From JAGNHN01 sp964590645 (GTDB taxonomy: Bacteria > Bacteroidota > Bacteroidia > Bacteroidales > JAGNHN01), in NCBI GenBank assembly GCA_964590645.1, contig CAZPYJ010000009.1:1-64000 (forward strand): a stretch of DNA of 64,000 nucleotides, given 5' to 3'. Within the stretch, counting starts at the first letter, position 1. The number at the start of each line of letters is the position of its first letter. The translations under genes and the position numbers were made by a program. The notes beneath the pieces are model-generated. The model was given only the letters and a program-made list of their open reading frames with translations. It searched no databases and had not been told where the DNA came from. Shown one piece after another: positions 42,149-50,128 of this stretch.

Positions 42149-42373
42149 CTTGGTCTATTTAACAGAATGAGGGTATTTTTGTTTGTTCGCCGCTCAGCAA
42201 ATATTATTCCCGCCGCTCCCTTTTTTGTCTGGTCTGTTATTTCTGATGAAGGCGGCAACAACGAATGTTGCGTCCTACGCAGTACCGGCTCTTGTGTTAA
42301 AGTTTGTTAATTCAAAGGGATGTGTAACCTGTGTATCTTTGCAGGGTATAAAGTGCCAAGCTGGCAGGAGAAA
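42149..42373. other. Divergent promoter region between the DegP-like gene and the dapF operon
   Basis: The 225 bases hold the operon promoter -7 element at 42334, a hairpin GCAACA-ACGAA-TGTTGC at 42255-42271, and no credible gene. The hairpin and the adjoining TTGCGTCCTACGCAG look like a fragment of a dispersed repeat, but I cannot name it. Confidence 0.4.
42334..42341 (+). promoter_or_regulatory. Putative -7 element of the dapF-mltG operon
   Basis: TATCTTTG fits the Bacteroidota -7 consensus. A TTTG lies at 42303-42306, but the 27-base spacing is longer than usual. A start of transcription near 42348 would exclude an in-frame ATG at 42320 and supports translation from 42374. Confidence 0.55.
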
Positions 42374-43144
42374 ATGACGCAGCAAAAATCTAAAAGAGCT
42401 TTCCCTTTTTTTCAGGGATTATTCCTCGGCCTACTCGCAGGCGGAGCTTTGGCGCTCTTGATTCTGTCTCCCAAATTGCAGCAGCAAGGGGGAGGGCTTC
42501 CTGAGGAGCTCCTGCTCACAACTGACTCCAATACTCTTCCTGCTCCGGAACCCTCGCATAGAACGAGCGGTGTTTTGGCAGCGCCTTCTGCTGAGGCTGC
42601 AGACAAGGCACTGCCTGAAGACAGCTCCCTGGCTGATCCTCCCGACTCCATCGATGTACTGGATTACCTTGATCGGCTTGATATGGTCTGGGATACGGCA
42701 TATTGGGAAGAAGACAGCCTGGATGATTACCGGGTCTGGCGTCAGGAATCTGACAGCCTGATACGACCTCCCCATCGGGTTATTCCTGAAGACATACGCA
42801 CAGCTGCCGAATCACCCGAAGTGCTCACCGATATCCTCCTGTATCAAAGAGAAATCCCTGTGATGGAAGAAGTCAGGGATAGTGTGGGACAAATTATCCT
42901 CAAGGAAACTGCAGACTCCCCGATTAATGTTACCTTCTGGGAAAGTCCGCTCAATTATAGAGGGTATCGAAAAGGGGGGAACAATCTCGTGCTTTTTGGC
43001 GTGTATGCCATCGATTCGGTGCGTCTGTTCCGCAGTGGTCCTCATCTTTACCTGGACGTATTGGAGGATCGTTTTCTGATCACAGAGACCTATGAATTCA
43101 AACACCTGATCGAGATGAGCAGAAAGAAATCTTTTCCACGATGA
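42374..43144 (+). CDS. Single-pass membrane protein of unknown function upstream of dapF
   Basis: I do not recognise a family. The 256-residue protein has a positively charged start, one membrane segment (about residues 13-31, FQGLFLGLLAGGALALLIL), then a long acidic, Ser/Pro-rich stretch (about 40-150) that is probably extended and periplasmic. A compact C-terminal part of about 70 residues follows (VTFWESPLNYRGYRKGGNN, then short strands and EFKHLIEMSRKKS). The ATG at 42374 is chosen because it follows the predicted transcript start and begins the charged segment. It is the first gene of a six-gene coupled operon; its stop overlaps dapF by four bases. Context suggests a cell-envelope role. 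Confidence 0.75.
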   Translation: MTQQKSKRAFPFFQGLFLGLLAGGALALLILSPKLQQQGGGLPEELLLTTDSNTLPAPEPSHRTSGVLAAPSAEAADKALPEDSSLADPPDSIDVLDYLDRLDMVWDTAYWEEDSLDDYRVWRQESDSLIRPPHRVIPEDIRTAAESPEVLTDILLYQREIPVMEEVRDSVGQIILKETADSPINVTFWESPLNYRGYRKGGNNLVLFGVYAIDSVRLFRSGPHLYLDVLEDRFLITETYEFKHLIEMSRKKSFPR

Positions 43145-43941
43145 GGATTAGTTTTGATAAATATCAGGGTGCAGGCAATGACTTTATTCTGATCAGCCGG
43201 GCCACTTTGCCCCGGGATCTCATCACAGCGGAAATAGCCTTTCTCTGCCACCGACGATACGGAATCGGGGCAGATGGACTGATGATCCTGGATTCAGATG
43301 CAGCAAATGTAGTGAGGATGGAGTATTACAATGCGGATGGACTGCCGGCCGGTTTATGCGGCAACGGTGCCCGTTGCACAGCTGCCTGGGCTGCCCGAAA
43401 TATGAATTTCAGCCGATCTATCCATATTCAAGCCTCCGACGGAATGCATCGCGCGGAAATGCTTTCTTCATTAGAAGAGGAAGATCGCATCCAACTCAGC
43501 ATCCCCGACCAGGCTGTGCCACAACAGTCTGCCGAAGGTTATTTCCTGAACACAGGTTCACCACACCATATCGTCTTTGTGCCCGATCCTGCTCGGGTAG
43601 ATGTTGAAAAGGAAGGAGCCCGAATTCGCCACAGCCAGGTATATGCCCCCTTTGGAACCAATGTAAACTTCGTGCGAAAAAGGGAAACCGGATTGGAGGT
43701 GCGAACCTATGAAAGAGGCGTGGAAGCGGAAACCCTCTCCTGTGGAACCGGGGCCGTTGCTGCAGCCCTTACTCAGGCTTATCTGGATGAATCACAGGGT
43801 AGAGGAGGGTATGAGGTGGAGATGCCCGGAGGAAAGCTGAAGGTCAACTTTGAGTTTAATGGAGCAAAATTTTTCAATGTATCCCTGGAAGGTCCCGCCA
43901 CCTTCGTTTTTAAGGGTGAAATACGATTAGCCGGCAAATGA
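43141..43941 (+). CDS. dapF: Diaminopimelate epimerase
   Basis: The enzyme converts LL- to meso-diaminopimelate for lysine and peptidoglycan synthesis, using two Cys residues. Both are present: Cys73 in ADGLPAGLCGNGARC and Cys201 in AETLSCGTGAVAAAL. The length of 266 residues is normal. The start is FDKYQGAGNDFILI, the usual N-terminal motif. It overlaps both neighbours by ATGA, placing meso-diaminopimelate synthesis in one operon with the peptidoglycan enzyme MltG. Confidence 0.96.
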   Translation: MRISFDKYQGAGNDFILISRATLPRDLITAEIAFLCHRRYGIGADGLMILDSDAANVVRMEYYNADGLPAGLCGNGARCTAAWAARNMNFSRSIHIQASDGMHRAEMLSSLEEEDRIQLSIPDQAVPQQSAEGYFLNTGSPHHIVFVPDPARVDVEKEGARIRHSQVYAPFGTNVNFVRKRETGLEVRTYERGVEAETLSCGTGAVAAALTQAYLDESQGRGGYEVEMPGGKLKVNFEFNGAKFFNVSLEGPATFVFKGEIRLAGK

Positions 43942-44111
43942 AGAAGACAGAGAAACTCAAGCATAGCTTGTATGTGCTCAGGATGAAGCTGATCGACCTG
44001 GAATTTAAATCTAAATCCAAAGGCTTGAGCAAACACCAGGAAGCAGAAATGCAAGTCCTGCAGAAGAAAGCATCCCAATTGGAAGAGAAAATCAAAGGGA
44101 TGAAAGAATGA
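43938..44111 (+). CDS. Small coiled-coil protein between dapF and mltG
   Basis: The 57-residue reading frame begins with an ATG that overlaps the dapF stop (ATGA) and ends 10 bases before mltG. The product is highly charged and helical, with 17 Lys and 8 Glu, and leucine/isoleucine spacing suggesting a coiled coil (for example EAEMQVLQKKASQLEEKIKG). No signal peptide or membrane segment is present. The tight overlap, the lack of any other use for the 180-base gap, and the biased residue composition argue that it is a real gene. I do not recognise a family. It may act with MltG or DapF, but this is only inferred from position. Confidence 0.7.
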   Translation: MKKTEKLKHSLYVLRMKLIDLEFKSKSKGLSKHQEAEMQVLQKKASQLEEKIKGMKE

Positions 44112-44121
44112 GAGAGGCGAT

Positions 44122-45150
44122 ATGAAACGATTTTTGCTCATCCTGGCAATCCTGATCCTCGCCGGAATGGCCTGGTTTGGGATGCGCACCTACCTCCGTC
44201 TTACCGGCGAAGCAGTGCATATCCCTGAGGGAGAAGCGGTAGTGTATGTCGATTCCACCATCACGCTCAAGGATATCCGGGAAATATTGATAAAGCAGGC
44301 AGGGCTGAATGATACCATTGCATTCAAATGGATGGCCCGCAGGGCAAAACTCAATGACCCTATCCCTGCGGGTCGATACGTGATTAAAGATGGAATGAGC
44401 ATCAGACAGCTGGTAAATATGTTCAGAGCCGGCCTGCAGAAGCCTTTGATGCTGGTGATTCGTCCTATGCGCAGTTTGGATGATTTCTGCCTCTATTTGG
44501 GTGATCGCCTCAGTCCGTCCCCGGCAGATTTCCGCGATGCCATCCTCCTTGAGAAAAGGCTCTCCACGCTTGGCCTGACCCGGGAACAGGCCTTGCTGAT
44601 GTTCATCCCCGATTCTTATGAGGTTTGGTGGACAAGCACGGCTGAGGCTTTTGTGCAACGAATGGCAAAAGAATACAATCGATTTTGGAATGATGAGCGC
44701 AGAGCAAAGGCTGAAAGCATTGGTTTGAGCCCAGCCGAAGCCGGGATATTGGCTTCCATCGTACAGGAGGAAACAAATAAGCGGGAAGAAATGGCCCGCA
44801 TCGCTGGCGTATACCTTAACAGGCTGAAGCGGGGAATGCTGTTGCAGGCTGATCCCACCGTGAAGTTTGCAGTCGGAAATCCCGGGCTGAGAAGAATTCT
44901 GTTCAAACACCTGGAACTGGATTCTCCCTACAATACATATATATATAAGGGATTGCCACCTGGTCCGCTGAATATGCCCGAGCCATTTGTGATCGATGCC
45001 GTATTGAATGCTGAGATGCACTCATATCTTTTTTTCTGTGCCCGGGCCGACCTTAGCGGATATCACGTTTTTGCCCGGACCCATTCGGAGCATAGCCGGA
45101 ATGCCACTGCTTATCGCAGGGCACTCAATGAAAGGAGAATTTTTGAATGA
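44122..45150 (+). CDS. mltG: Endolytic murein transglycosylase MltG
   Basis: This inner-membrane-anchored enzyme cuts nascent glycan strands and is thought to end peptidoglycan polymerisation. The 342 residues show an N-terminal membrane segment (FLLILAILILAGMAWFG), a LysM-like subdomain (IPAGRYVIKDGMSIRQLVNM) and the YceG catalytic domain. The catalytic Glu lies in ILASIVQEETNK (residues 216-217), and the family motifs GVYLNRLKRGMLLQADPTV and SPYNTYIYKGLPPGP (near 280) are clear. The stop overlaps the phosphohexomutase start by ATGA. Confidence 0.96.
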   Translation: MKRFLLILAILILAGMAWFGMRTYLRLTGEAVHIPEGEAVVYVDSTITLKDIREILIKQAGLNDTIAFKWMARRAKLNDPIPAGRYVIKDGMSIRQLVNMFRAGLQKPLMLVIRPMRSLDDFCLYLGDRLSPSPADFRDAILLEKRLSTLGLTREQALLMFIPDSYEVWWTSTAEAFVQRMAKEYNRFWNDERRAKAESIGLSPAEAGILASIVQEETNKREEMARIAGVYLNRLKRGMLLQADPTVKFAVGNPGLRRILFKHLELDSPYNTYIYKGLPPGPLNMPEPFVIDAVLNAEMHSYLFFCARADLSGYHVFARTHSEHSRNATAYRRALNERRIFE

Positions 45151-46487
45151 GCATTTTCAAAGCATACGATATCCGGGGATTAGCCGGTGTGGAGCTGGAT
45201 GAGGAAATGGCCTACCGTATCGGCTTTTATCTGCCAACCTTACTCGGAAGTGACCAGGTACTGCTTGGCAGGGATGCAAGGGAGAGCAGTCCGGCCCTGC
45301 ATCAGGCTGTACTCAAAGGAATACTGGATGCCGGAGCAGATGTAGTGGATGCGGGTTTGTGCACCACTCCAATGCTTTATTTTGCTGCCGGTCAATATGG
45401 ATACAGGGCTTCCATTCAAATCACGGCCTCCCACAATGGCCCGGAATACAATGGATTCAAAATTAGCGGTGCGAATGCCCTTCCCGTCGGTTATGAGCAG
45501 GGATTGGGTAAGCTGGAGTCGATGGTCAGGCAGGCCCCGAAAACAGCAGGACGCCGGGGTAGCGCCAAACAAATGGATTTTCGATTGCCTTACCTTGCTT
45601 TTTTGCAGGAAAAGACCGGGAATTACCAACCCCAAATCCCCATTCTTGTCGATACTTCCAACGGAATGGGAGGCTTGCTGGCTCCCTCTATTTTCGGTAA
45701 AGATGCCACCTATCTGTTTTTGGACATAGATGGTCGCTTTCCGGGCCACGATCCCAATCCGCTCAATCCCGACAGCCGGCGTGTTCTTTCAGAAGCAGTG
45801 CAAAAACAGGGTGCAGCCCTGGGAATGATTTTCGATGGGGATGCAGACCGGGTGATGTTTGTGGATGAGCAGGGTGCTTTCATTTCCCCTGATCTGATGA
45901 TTGCAGTCCTGGGTCATCACTTCCTGCCCGGCAGGCCTCCGGCCAAAGTATTGCAGGATATTCGCTCTTCCAGGGCCGTAGCTGAATACCTCGCTCAATG
46001 GAAAGCTGAGGTATACACCTGGAGGGTTGGACGTGCCTTTGCTGCGTCCAGGTTGAGGACGCTGGATGGTGTCTATGGAGGCGAACTGGCCGGACATTAT
46101 TATTTCAGAGATTTCTTTTTCTCGGATAGCGGGATGCTGGCAGCCCTGCTCATTACCCGTGTGGCAGAAGAATTTGCTGAGAAGGGTATCCCTTTATCGG
46201 CACTCATTCAAACGATTCAGCCTTATCATAACAGTGGGGAAATCAATTTCAGAATAGAAGATAAAGCGGGCGCCATTCAGGCTGTGCTGGATGTGCTGCC
46301 GGAAGGGGAGGCCCCGGTCTCCATAATGGATTTTGATGGTTATCGACTTGATTTCCCTGATTGGTGGTTTAATATACGCGCTTCCAATACAGAGCCCTAC
46401 CTCCGCTTTATTGCAGAAGCAAAATATCCTGGAATGCTCGCAAGCAAGCTCAGCTTATTGGAATCCGTGCTAAACAGTGTTCAATGA
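45147..46487 (+). CDS. Phosphomannomutase/phosphoglucomutase
   Basis: This is an alpha-D-phosphohexomutase of 446 residues that moves phosphate between C1 and C6 of mannose or glucose phosphate, feeding sugar-nucleotide and polysaccharide synthesis. The phosphoserine loop is ITASHNGPEYNGFK (Ser95), the metal loop DGDADRVMFVD (about 227), the sugar-binding loop GELAGHYYFRDFFFSDSG and the phosphate-binding loop RASNTEPYLRFIAEA near the C-terminus. The mix suggests the bifunctional PMM/PGM group rather than GlmM, whose TASHN loop is preceded by different residues. It is coupled on both sides by ATGA overlaps. Confidence 0.93.
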   Translation: MSIFKAYDIRGLAGVELDEEMAYRIGFYLPTLLGSDQVLLGRDARESSPALHQAVLKGILDAGADVVDAGLCTTPMLYFAAGQYGYRASIQITASHNGPEYNGFKISGANALPVGYEQGLGKLESMVRQAPKTAGRRGSAKQMDFRLPYLAFLQEKTGNYQPQIPILVDTSNGMGGLLAPSIFGKDATYLFLDIDGRFPGHDPNPLNPDSRRVLSEAVQKQGAALGMIFDGDADRVMFVDEQGAFISPDLMIAVLGHHFLPGRPPAKVLQDIRSSRAVAEYLAQWKAEVYTWRVGRAFAASRLRTLDGVYGGELAGHYYFRDFFFSDSGMLAALLITRVAEEFAEKGIPLSALIQTIQPYHNSGEINFRIEDKAGAIQAVLDVLPEGEAPVSIMDFDGYRLDFPDWWFNIRASNTEPYLRFIAEAKYPGMLASKLSLLESVLNSVQ

Positions 46488-47386
46488 AGTTGCCCTGTCA
46501 CGCCCTGGTGGTTTTGGCCTTGTTTGTTCTTTTCCTGGATGTTCAGGGCCAGGTAAAGGATAGCTGTCACCATCGCCGCATCGCTTTTCATATCACTGCT
46601 CCCGTGATGACAGGCGGAAGCCTGCTTGGCCTGAAGGCCCTATGGTACGCGGATTATCCTTCCACTTCCTTCCATTGGTACAATGATAATCGAGAATGGT
46701 TGCAGATGGATAAGGTCGGACATCTCTACAGCGCCTATCAATTGTCTGCTCTAACCGGCAGGGCAGCCGCTTGGGCCTGCCACGATGAATGTGGAGCGCT
46801 GTGGTGGACTCTTGGCCTGCCCCTTGTTTACCTTGGTGGCATAGAAGTAATGGATGGGTTTGCCCGTGACTGGGGAGCAAGCGGGGGAGATATCATCGCT
46901 AACCTGGCCGGCTCCCTGCTCTTTCATAGTCAGCAATGGGCCTGGCGCGAGCAGCGCATATTGCTGAAATGGTCATTTCATTCCACTCCTTATGCTGCGT
47001 ACCGTCCATCTTTACTGGGGAAGGGGTTCGTTCAGGAGATGCTCAAGGACTACAACGGGCAAACATACTGGGCTTCCTTCAACTTGAAAAGCCTGGGCCT
47101 GGTTTGTGGAGTACCGGATTGGCTTAGCCTGGCCGTGGGTTATGGTGCCAGTGGTATGACAGGGGCGCAGCGGAATGCCCGCTGGCCGGAAGCAGCGATC
47201 ACGATCCCGGACGACTGGCGAACCAGGCACTTTTATCTCTCGCCAGACATAGATTTACGAAGGATCTCCACACACAGAAAAGGGCTTCGCCTGGCATTTC
47301 AATTGTTAAATATGATTAAAATCCCCTTGCCCACTATGGAGCTGGAAGCCGGGAAAGGACTGCGTTTTCACGCCTTCTACTTCTGA
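46484..47386 (+). CDS. DUF2279 protein
   Basis: This is a predicted exported or membrane protein of 300 residues with no assigned function. A signal-like segment (LVVLALFVLFLDVQGQ) is followed by the family core: FHWYNDNREWLQMDKVGHLY, then AYQLS, with further hydrophobic stretches around 100-150 (LWWTLGLPLVYLGGIEVMDG, SGGDIIANLAGSLLFHSQQ). The Asp-Lys-x-Gly-His pattern is typical of DUF2279 proteins and could bind metal, but this is speculation. It closes the coupled dapF operon. Confidence 0.82.
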   Translation: MKLPCHALVVLALFVLFLDVQGQVKDSCHHRRIAFHITAPVMTGGSLLGLKALWYADYPSTSFHWYNDNREWLQMDKVGHLYSAYQLSALTGRAAAWACHDECGALWWTLGLPLVYLGGIEVMDGFARDWGASGGDIIANLAGSLLFHSQQWAWREQRILLKWSFHSTPYAAYRPSLLGKGFVQEMLKDYNGQTYWASFNLKSLGLVCGVPDWLSLAVGYGASGMTGAQRNARWPEAAITIPDDWRTRHFYLSPDIDLRRISTHRKGLRLAFQLLNMIKIPLPTMELEAGKGLRFHAFYF

Positions 47387-47437
47387 CCCGCTGGAACGAT
47401 TCTGCTGCACTCTGCATTCGAATTCCTGCGAATCGAT

Positions 47438-47445
47438 TATTTTTG
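47438..47445 (+). promoter_or_regulatory. Putative -7 element of the TPR lipoprotein gene
   Basis: TATTTTTG fits the consensus TAnnTTTG; the start codon at 47463 follows after 17 bases. The -33 element is unclear (TTCG at 47417 with short spacing). Confidence 0.4.
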
Positions 47446-47462
47446 ACGGCAAATTGTATCCG

Positions 47463-47864
47463 ATGCGTTTTCTGGCTTTCGTTTTACTTTTTGTGCTCCT
47501 GTCTGCCTGTACTTCCCGTCAGGAAAAAGCAGAGGCCCGTTTTCTGGAGGGGGTGGAGTACCACTTCCTGGGAATGAATAAGGAAGCAATGGATGCCTTT
47601 AATGCCGTGATTGCTTTGCAAGCTGATAATCCGGAAGCATACTTTTATCGAGCCAATGTCTGGTTTAACCTCGGGAGCATCGAAAAGGCAATGTTGGATT
47701 TGGACAAGGCAATTGAACTTAACCCGGCTTATGCCGATGCTTACTTCAACAGGGGGAATATGTGGTTCTATCTTGGAGATAAGGACAAGGCCTGTGACGA
47801 TTGGCGGGAAGCTGAAGCGCTGGGTAAACCCAATGTAGGCGACAAAACACGGCACTGCTTCTGA
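47463..47864 (+). CDS. TPR-repeat lipoprotein
   Basis: This is a predicted lipoprotein of 133 residues. The signal peptide (FLAFVLLFVLLSAC) ends in a lipobox with the Cys at about residue 16. Three tetratricopeptide-like helical pairs follow, for example EAMDAFNAVIALQADNPEAY and KAMLDLDKAIELNPAYADAYFNRG, which usually serve as protein-binding surfaces. The end (CDDWREAEALGKPNVGD) resembles the last repeat. The ATG at 47463 is preferred over an in-frame TTG three codons upstream because the promoter ends at 47445. The partner is unknown. Confidence 0.85.
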   Translation: MRFLAFVLLFVLLSACTSRQEKAEARFLEGVEYHFLGMNKEAMDAFNAVIALQADNPEAYFYRANVWFNLGSIEKAMLDLDKAIELNPAYADAYFNRGNMWFYLGDKDKACDDWREAEALGKPNVGDKTRHCF

Positions 47865-47939
47865 CCGACTGACATTCAGTCTTTCACAAGGGTATCAGCT
47901 CCGGGATTGACCTTTTTGCTTGAGCCCACAAAGGGGAAA

Positions 47940-47971
47940 TTTGTCCGTCCCAATCCCTTTACATATCTTTA
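47940..47971 (+). promoter_or_regulatory. Promoter of the 47988-48464 gene
   Basis: TTTG (47940-47943), a 20-base spacer and TATCTTTA (47964-47971) match the Bacteroidota pattern with one mismatch. Transcription from near 47978 would exclude earlier in-frame codons and favours GTG at 47988 or TTG at 47997. Confidence 0.65.
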
Positions 47972-47987
47972 CCCTCCCTCAGCCCGA

Positions 47988-48464
47988 GTGTCAGCATTGA
48001 GAAAGATCATAAGCAGGATCAGAAAATCAGTCAGGCCATACCGTTTTTTGGTATTGCTGATTCCGCTGTTTATGATATTGAACTACCGGGGAGATGAGAA
48101 GTATGTCTGTCATCACAGCCTCTTTGGAAAGTGGGAGGGGACGGGGCGGTTTATCCATTCCAAGTTGCATTCTGAAGTGGGTTACTTGAGATTCTCCCTA
48201 GAGATTAGTGACGATTTTACTGCAAAGGGGAGCATAGGGGACGCGGTATTTAAAGATGCCCGGCTGTGCCGGCATTACCGGGCTTTCGAGAAAGACGGAA
48301 ATCTGCTTCATCTCACCCTTCAGGGGAAGTTGAATGGGCGTTCGGGGGTTGAAATGGGGGGGATGCAGGTACAGTTGTATGTGGAACCCAACGGGCAAAT
48401 CGGATTTACCCGCTTCCGCTGCGATGGCTACGGGGGTATGGTGCATCTCAAAAAAGTAGATTAA
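47988..48464 (+). CDS. Small membrane-anchored protein of unknown function
   Basis: I do not recognise a family. From the GTG at 47988 the protein has 158 residues: a very basic start (RKIISRIRKSVRPYR), one membrane segment (FLVLLIPLFMILNY), and a beta-rich domain of about 110 residues (HHSLFGKWEGTGRFIHSKL, GYLRFSLEISDDFTAKGSIG, FRCDGYGGMVHLKK). The domain recalls small lipocalin-like sandwiches that begin with a G-x-W-x-G motif, but this likeness is loose. The start is set by the promoter ending at 47971. It converges on ychF, with a hexanucleotide repeat between. Confidence 0.65.
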   Translation: MSALRKIISRIRKSVRPYRFLVLLIPLFMILNYRGDEKYVCHHSLFGKWEGTGRFIHSKLHSEVGYLRFSLEISDDFTAKGSIGDAVFKDARLCRHYRAFEKDGNLLHLTLQGKLNGRSGVEMGGMQVQLYVEPNGQIGFTRFRCDGYGGMVHLKKVD

Positions 48465-48480
48465 TCTCCTGGCCAGATCT

Positions 48481-48534
48481 CTCCCTCTCCCTCTCCCTCT
48501 CCCTCTCCCTCTCCCTCTCCCTCTCCCTCTCCCT
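48481..48534. repeat. Perfect (CTCCCT)9 microsatellite
   Basis: Nine uninterrupted copies of CTCCCT, 54 bases, lie between the convergent ends of the small membrane protein gene (48464) and ychF (48539). On the minus strand it is (AGGGAG)9 starting four bases after the ychF stop codon. The period of six and the place after a stop codon match the degenerate tracts at 472-499 and 2762-2792. Confidence 0.95.
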
Positions 48535-48538
48535 CCAA

Positions 48539-49636
48539 CTACACGTTGAAGCGAATGTGAAGCATATCTCCGTCCTGGACGATATAATTCTTTCCTTCCA
48601 GGCGCAGTTTGCCGGCTTCCTTGCAGGCTTGCTCGGATTTCAGGCGGTCAAAATCCGCGAACTTAATGACCTCGGCACGGATGAAGCCTCTCTCGAGATC
48701 ACTGTGTATCACCCCTGCGGCCTGGGGTGCGGTGGCTCCCCGGCGAATGGTCCAGGCTCTGACTTCCTTGGGTCCGGCGGTGAAGAACACTTCCAGATTG
48801 AGCAATGAATAGGCTGCCCGGATCAACTTATTCACCCCTGGTTCCTCAAGGCCGGCATCAGCAAGAAAAGCTTGTCGGTCTTCATCCTCTTCCAATTCGG
48901 CAATCTCTGCTTCCAATGCACCGGCAATCACCAGAATCTGCGTGTTTTCTTCCGATACGGCTTGCTTCACGCGGATGACATAGTCGTTGCCCTCTGCTGC
49001 TGCGGCTTCTTCTACATTGCAAACATAAATGACCGGTTTCATCGTGATCAGGAACAAGTCTTTCACAAATTCTTCATCTCCGGGAGACACCGGGGCGGAA
49101 CGCGCTGATTTAAAGTCCTCCAGGTGTGCTTTATACACTTGCAAAACCTCAACCGCTTTGCGTGCTTCCTTATCTCCCGATCTGGCAATTTTTTGTTGTC
49201 TTTCTATCTTCCTTTCCACCGATTCCAGGTCAGCAATTTGCAGCTCAAGATCTACAATTTCTTTATCCCTGACCGGATCGACAGAGCCTTCCACGTGTGG
49301 GAGCCCCGGATCGTCAAAACAACGCAGCACGTGTACCAGGGCATCCACATTCCGGATATCTCCGAGGAACTTGTTGCCAATCCCTTCACCTGTGCTGGCT
49401 CCTTTAGCAAGGCCGGGGATATCCACCAATTCAACCGTGGTGGGCACCAGTCGTTCAGGTTTGACCAGTTCGTGGATGCGATAAAGCCTTGGGTCAGGTA
49501 CGCTGACCATTCCAATGTTTGATTTATTTGTACTGAATGCGAAACTGGATGCTTCAGCCTTTGTGCTTGACATACAATTAAACAGTGTAGTCTTACCGGT
49601 ATTGGTCAAACCTACTATACCACAACGCAATGCCAT
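48539..49636 (-). CDS. ychF: Redox-regulated ribosome-binding ATPase YchF
   Basis: This is an Obg-family P-loop protein of 365 residues that binds ribosomes and prefers ATP to GTP. The nucleotide loop is GLTNTGKTTLF (most homologues have N-V-G-K-S-T), switch and Walker B regions include ELVDIPGLAKGASTGEGIGN, and the coiled-coil insert is about residues 125-200. The C-terminal TGS domain appears as RRGATAPQAAGVIHSDLERG and FIRAEVIKFADF. The ATG at 49636 gives the normal start; a codon further upstream would add 13 unrelated residues. It ends next to the (CTCCCT)9 repeat. Confidence 0.96.
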   Translation of the reverse strand: MALRCGIVGLTNTGKTTLFNCMSSTKAEASSFAFSTNKSNIGMVSVPDPRLYRIHELVKPERLVPTTVELVDIPGLAKGASTGEGIGNKFLGDIRNVDALVHVLRCFDDPGLPHVEGSVDPVRDKEIVDLELQIADLESVERKIERQQKIARSGDKEARKAVEVLQVYKAHLEDFKSARSAPVSPGDEEFVKDLFLITMKPVIYVCNVEEAAAAEGNDYVIRVKQAVSEENTQILVIAGALEAEIAELEEDEDRQAFLADAGLEEPGVNKLIRAAYSLLNLEVFFTAGPKEVRAWTIRRGATAPQAAGVIHSDLERGFIRAEVIKFADFDRLKSEQACKEAGKLRLEGKNYIVQDGDMLHIRFNV

Positions 49637-49738
49637 AATGCCATTTTTTGGGGGGCAAAGGTAGGGAAATCCCAACTGGAATCCGGCTTACAGTTAAGGG
49701 AGCGATCAGAAGGCATCATTATTCCTTATCAGGAAATA

Positions 49739-49769
49739 TTTGTTGATTATAATTTTATCTCTACCTTTG
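49739..49769 (+). promoter_or_regulatory. Promoter of rpsU
   Basis: TTTG (49739-49742), a 19-base spacer and TACCTTTG (49762-49769) match the Bacteroidota consensus exactly. The rpsU ATG follows 50 bases later. Confidence 0.85.
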
Positions 49770-49819
49770 CACACCCTAAACCAGGGAAATATTAATAAAA
49801 CAAAGGAATTCAATAGATT

Positions 49820-50014
49820 ATGATCATTGTACCCGTAAAAGAAGGCGAAAACATTGAACGCGCGCTGAAAAAGCTCAAGAGAAAGTTCGAAAAAACCGGC
49901 ATTATGCGGGAGGTTCGTGCACGTCAGAAGTATACGAAACCCTCCATTGAGCGCCGCGAAGAGGTGTTGAAGGCCATTTACATTGAACAACTGAAGCGGG
50001 AAAGCGATTCCTAA
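49820..50014 (+). CDS. rpsU: 30S ribosomal protein S21
   Basis: This is a small ribosomal subunit protein near the mRNA platform. The 64-residue basic protein starts MIIVPVKEGENIERALKKLK and contains the family segment KFEKTGIMREVRARQKYTKP. In several Bacteroidota, S21 lies by the site where the anti-Shine-Dalgarno sequence is held away from mRNA, so its own synthesis may be controlled; here I see only a strong promoter. It has its own promoter and so does the next gene. Confidence 0.97.
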   Translation: MIIVPVKEGENIERALKKLKRKFEKTGIMREVRARQKYTKPSIERREEVLKAIYIEQLKRESDS

Positions 50015-50051
50015 TCCTTCAGAATTAAGTCCCCACGAGCGTAAGGGGAAA

Positions 50052-50083
50052 TTTGGTGAACAGGAAATATTGTATTACCTTTA
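50052..50083 (+). promoter_or_regulatory. Promoter of the tyrosine recombinase gene
   Basis: TTTG (50052-50055), a 20-base spacer and TACCTTTA (50076-50083) match the Bacteroidota pattern with one mismatch. The ATG lies 46 bases downstream. Confidence 0.7.
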
Positions 50084-50128
50084 GCGTTACAATACTCTTT
50101 TTTATCAGGTTTCTCCTTAGTTAGTTGT

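Noticed and set aside
46484..46540. A lipoprotein signal for the DUF2279 protein
   Set aside because: The hydrophobic start is followed by GQ rather than a lipobox Cys, so lipid modification is not supported.
48481..48534. A CRISPR array
   Set aside because: The repeat unit is six bases with no spacers.
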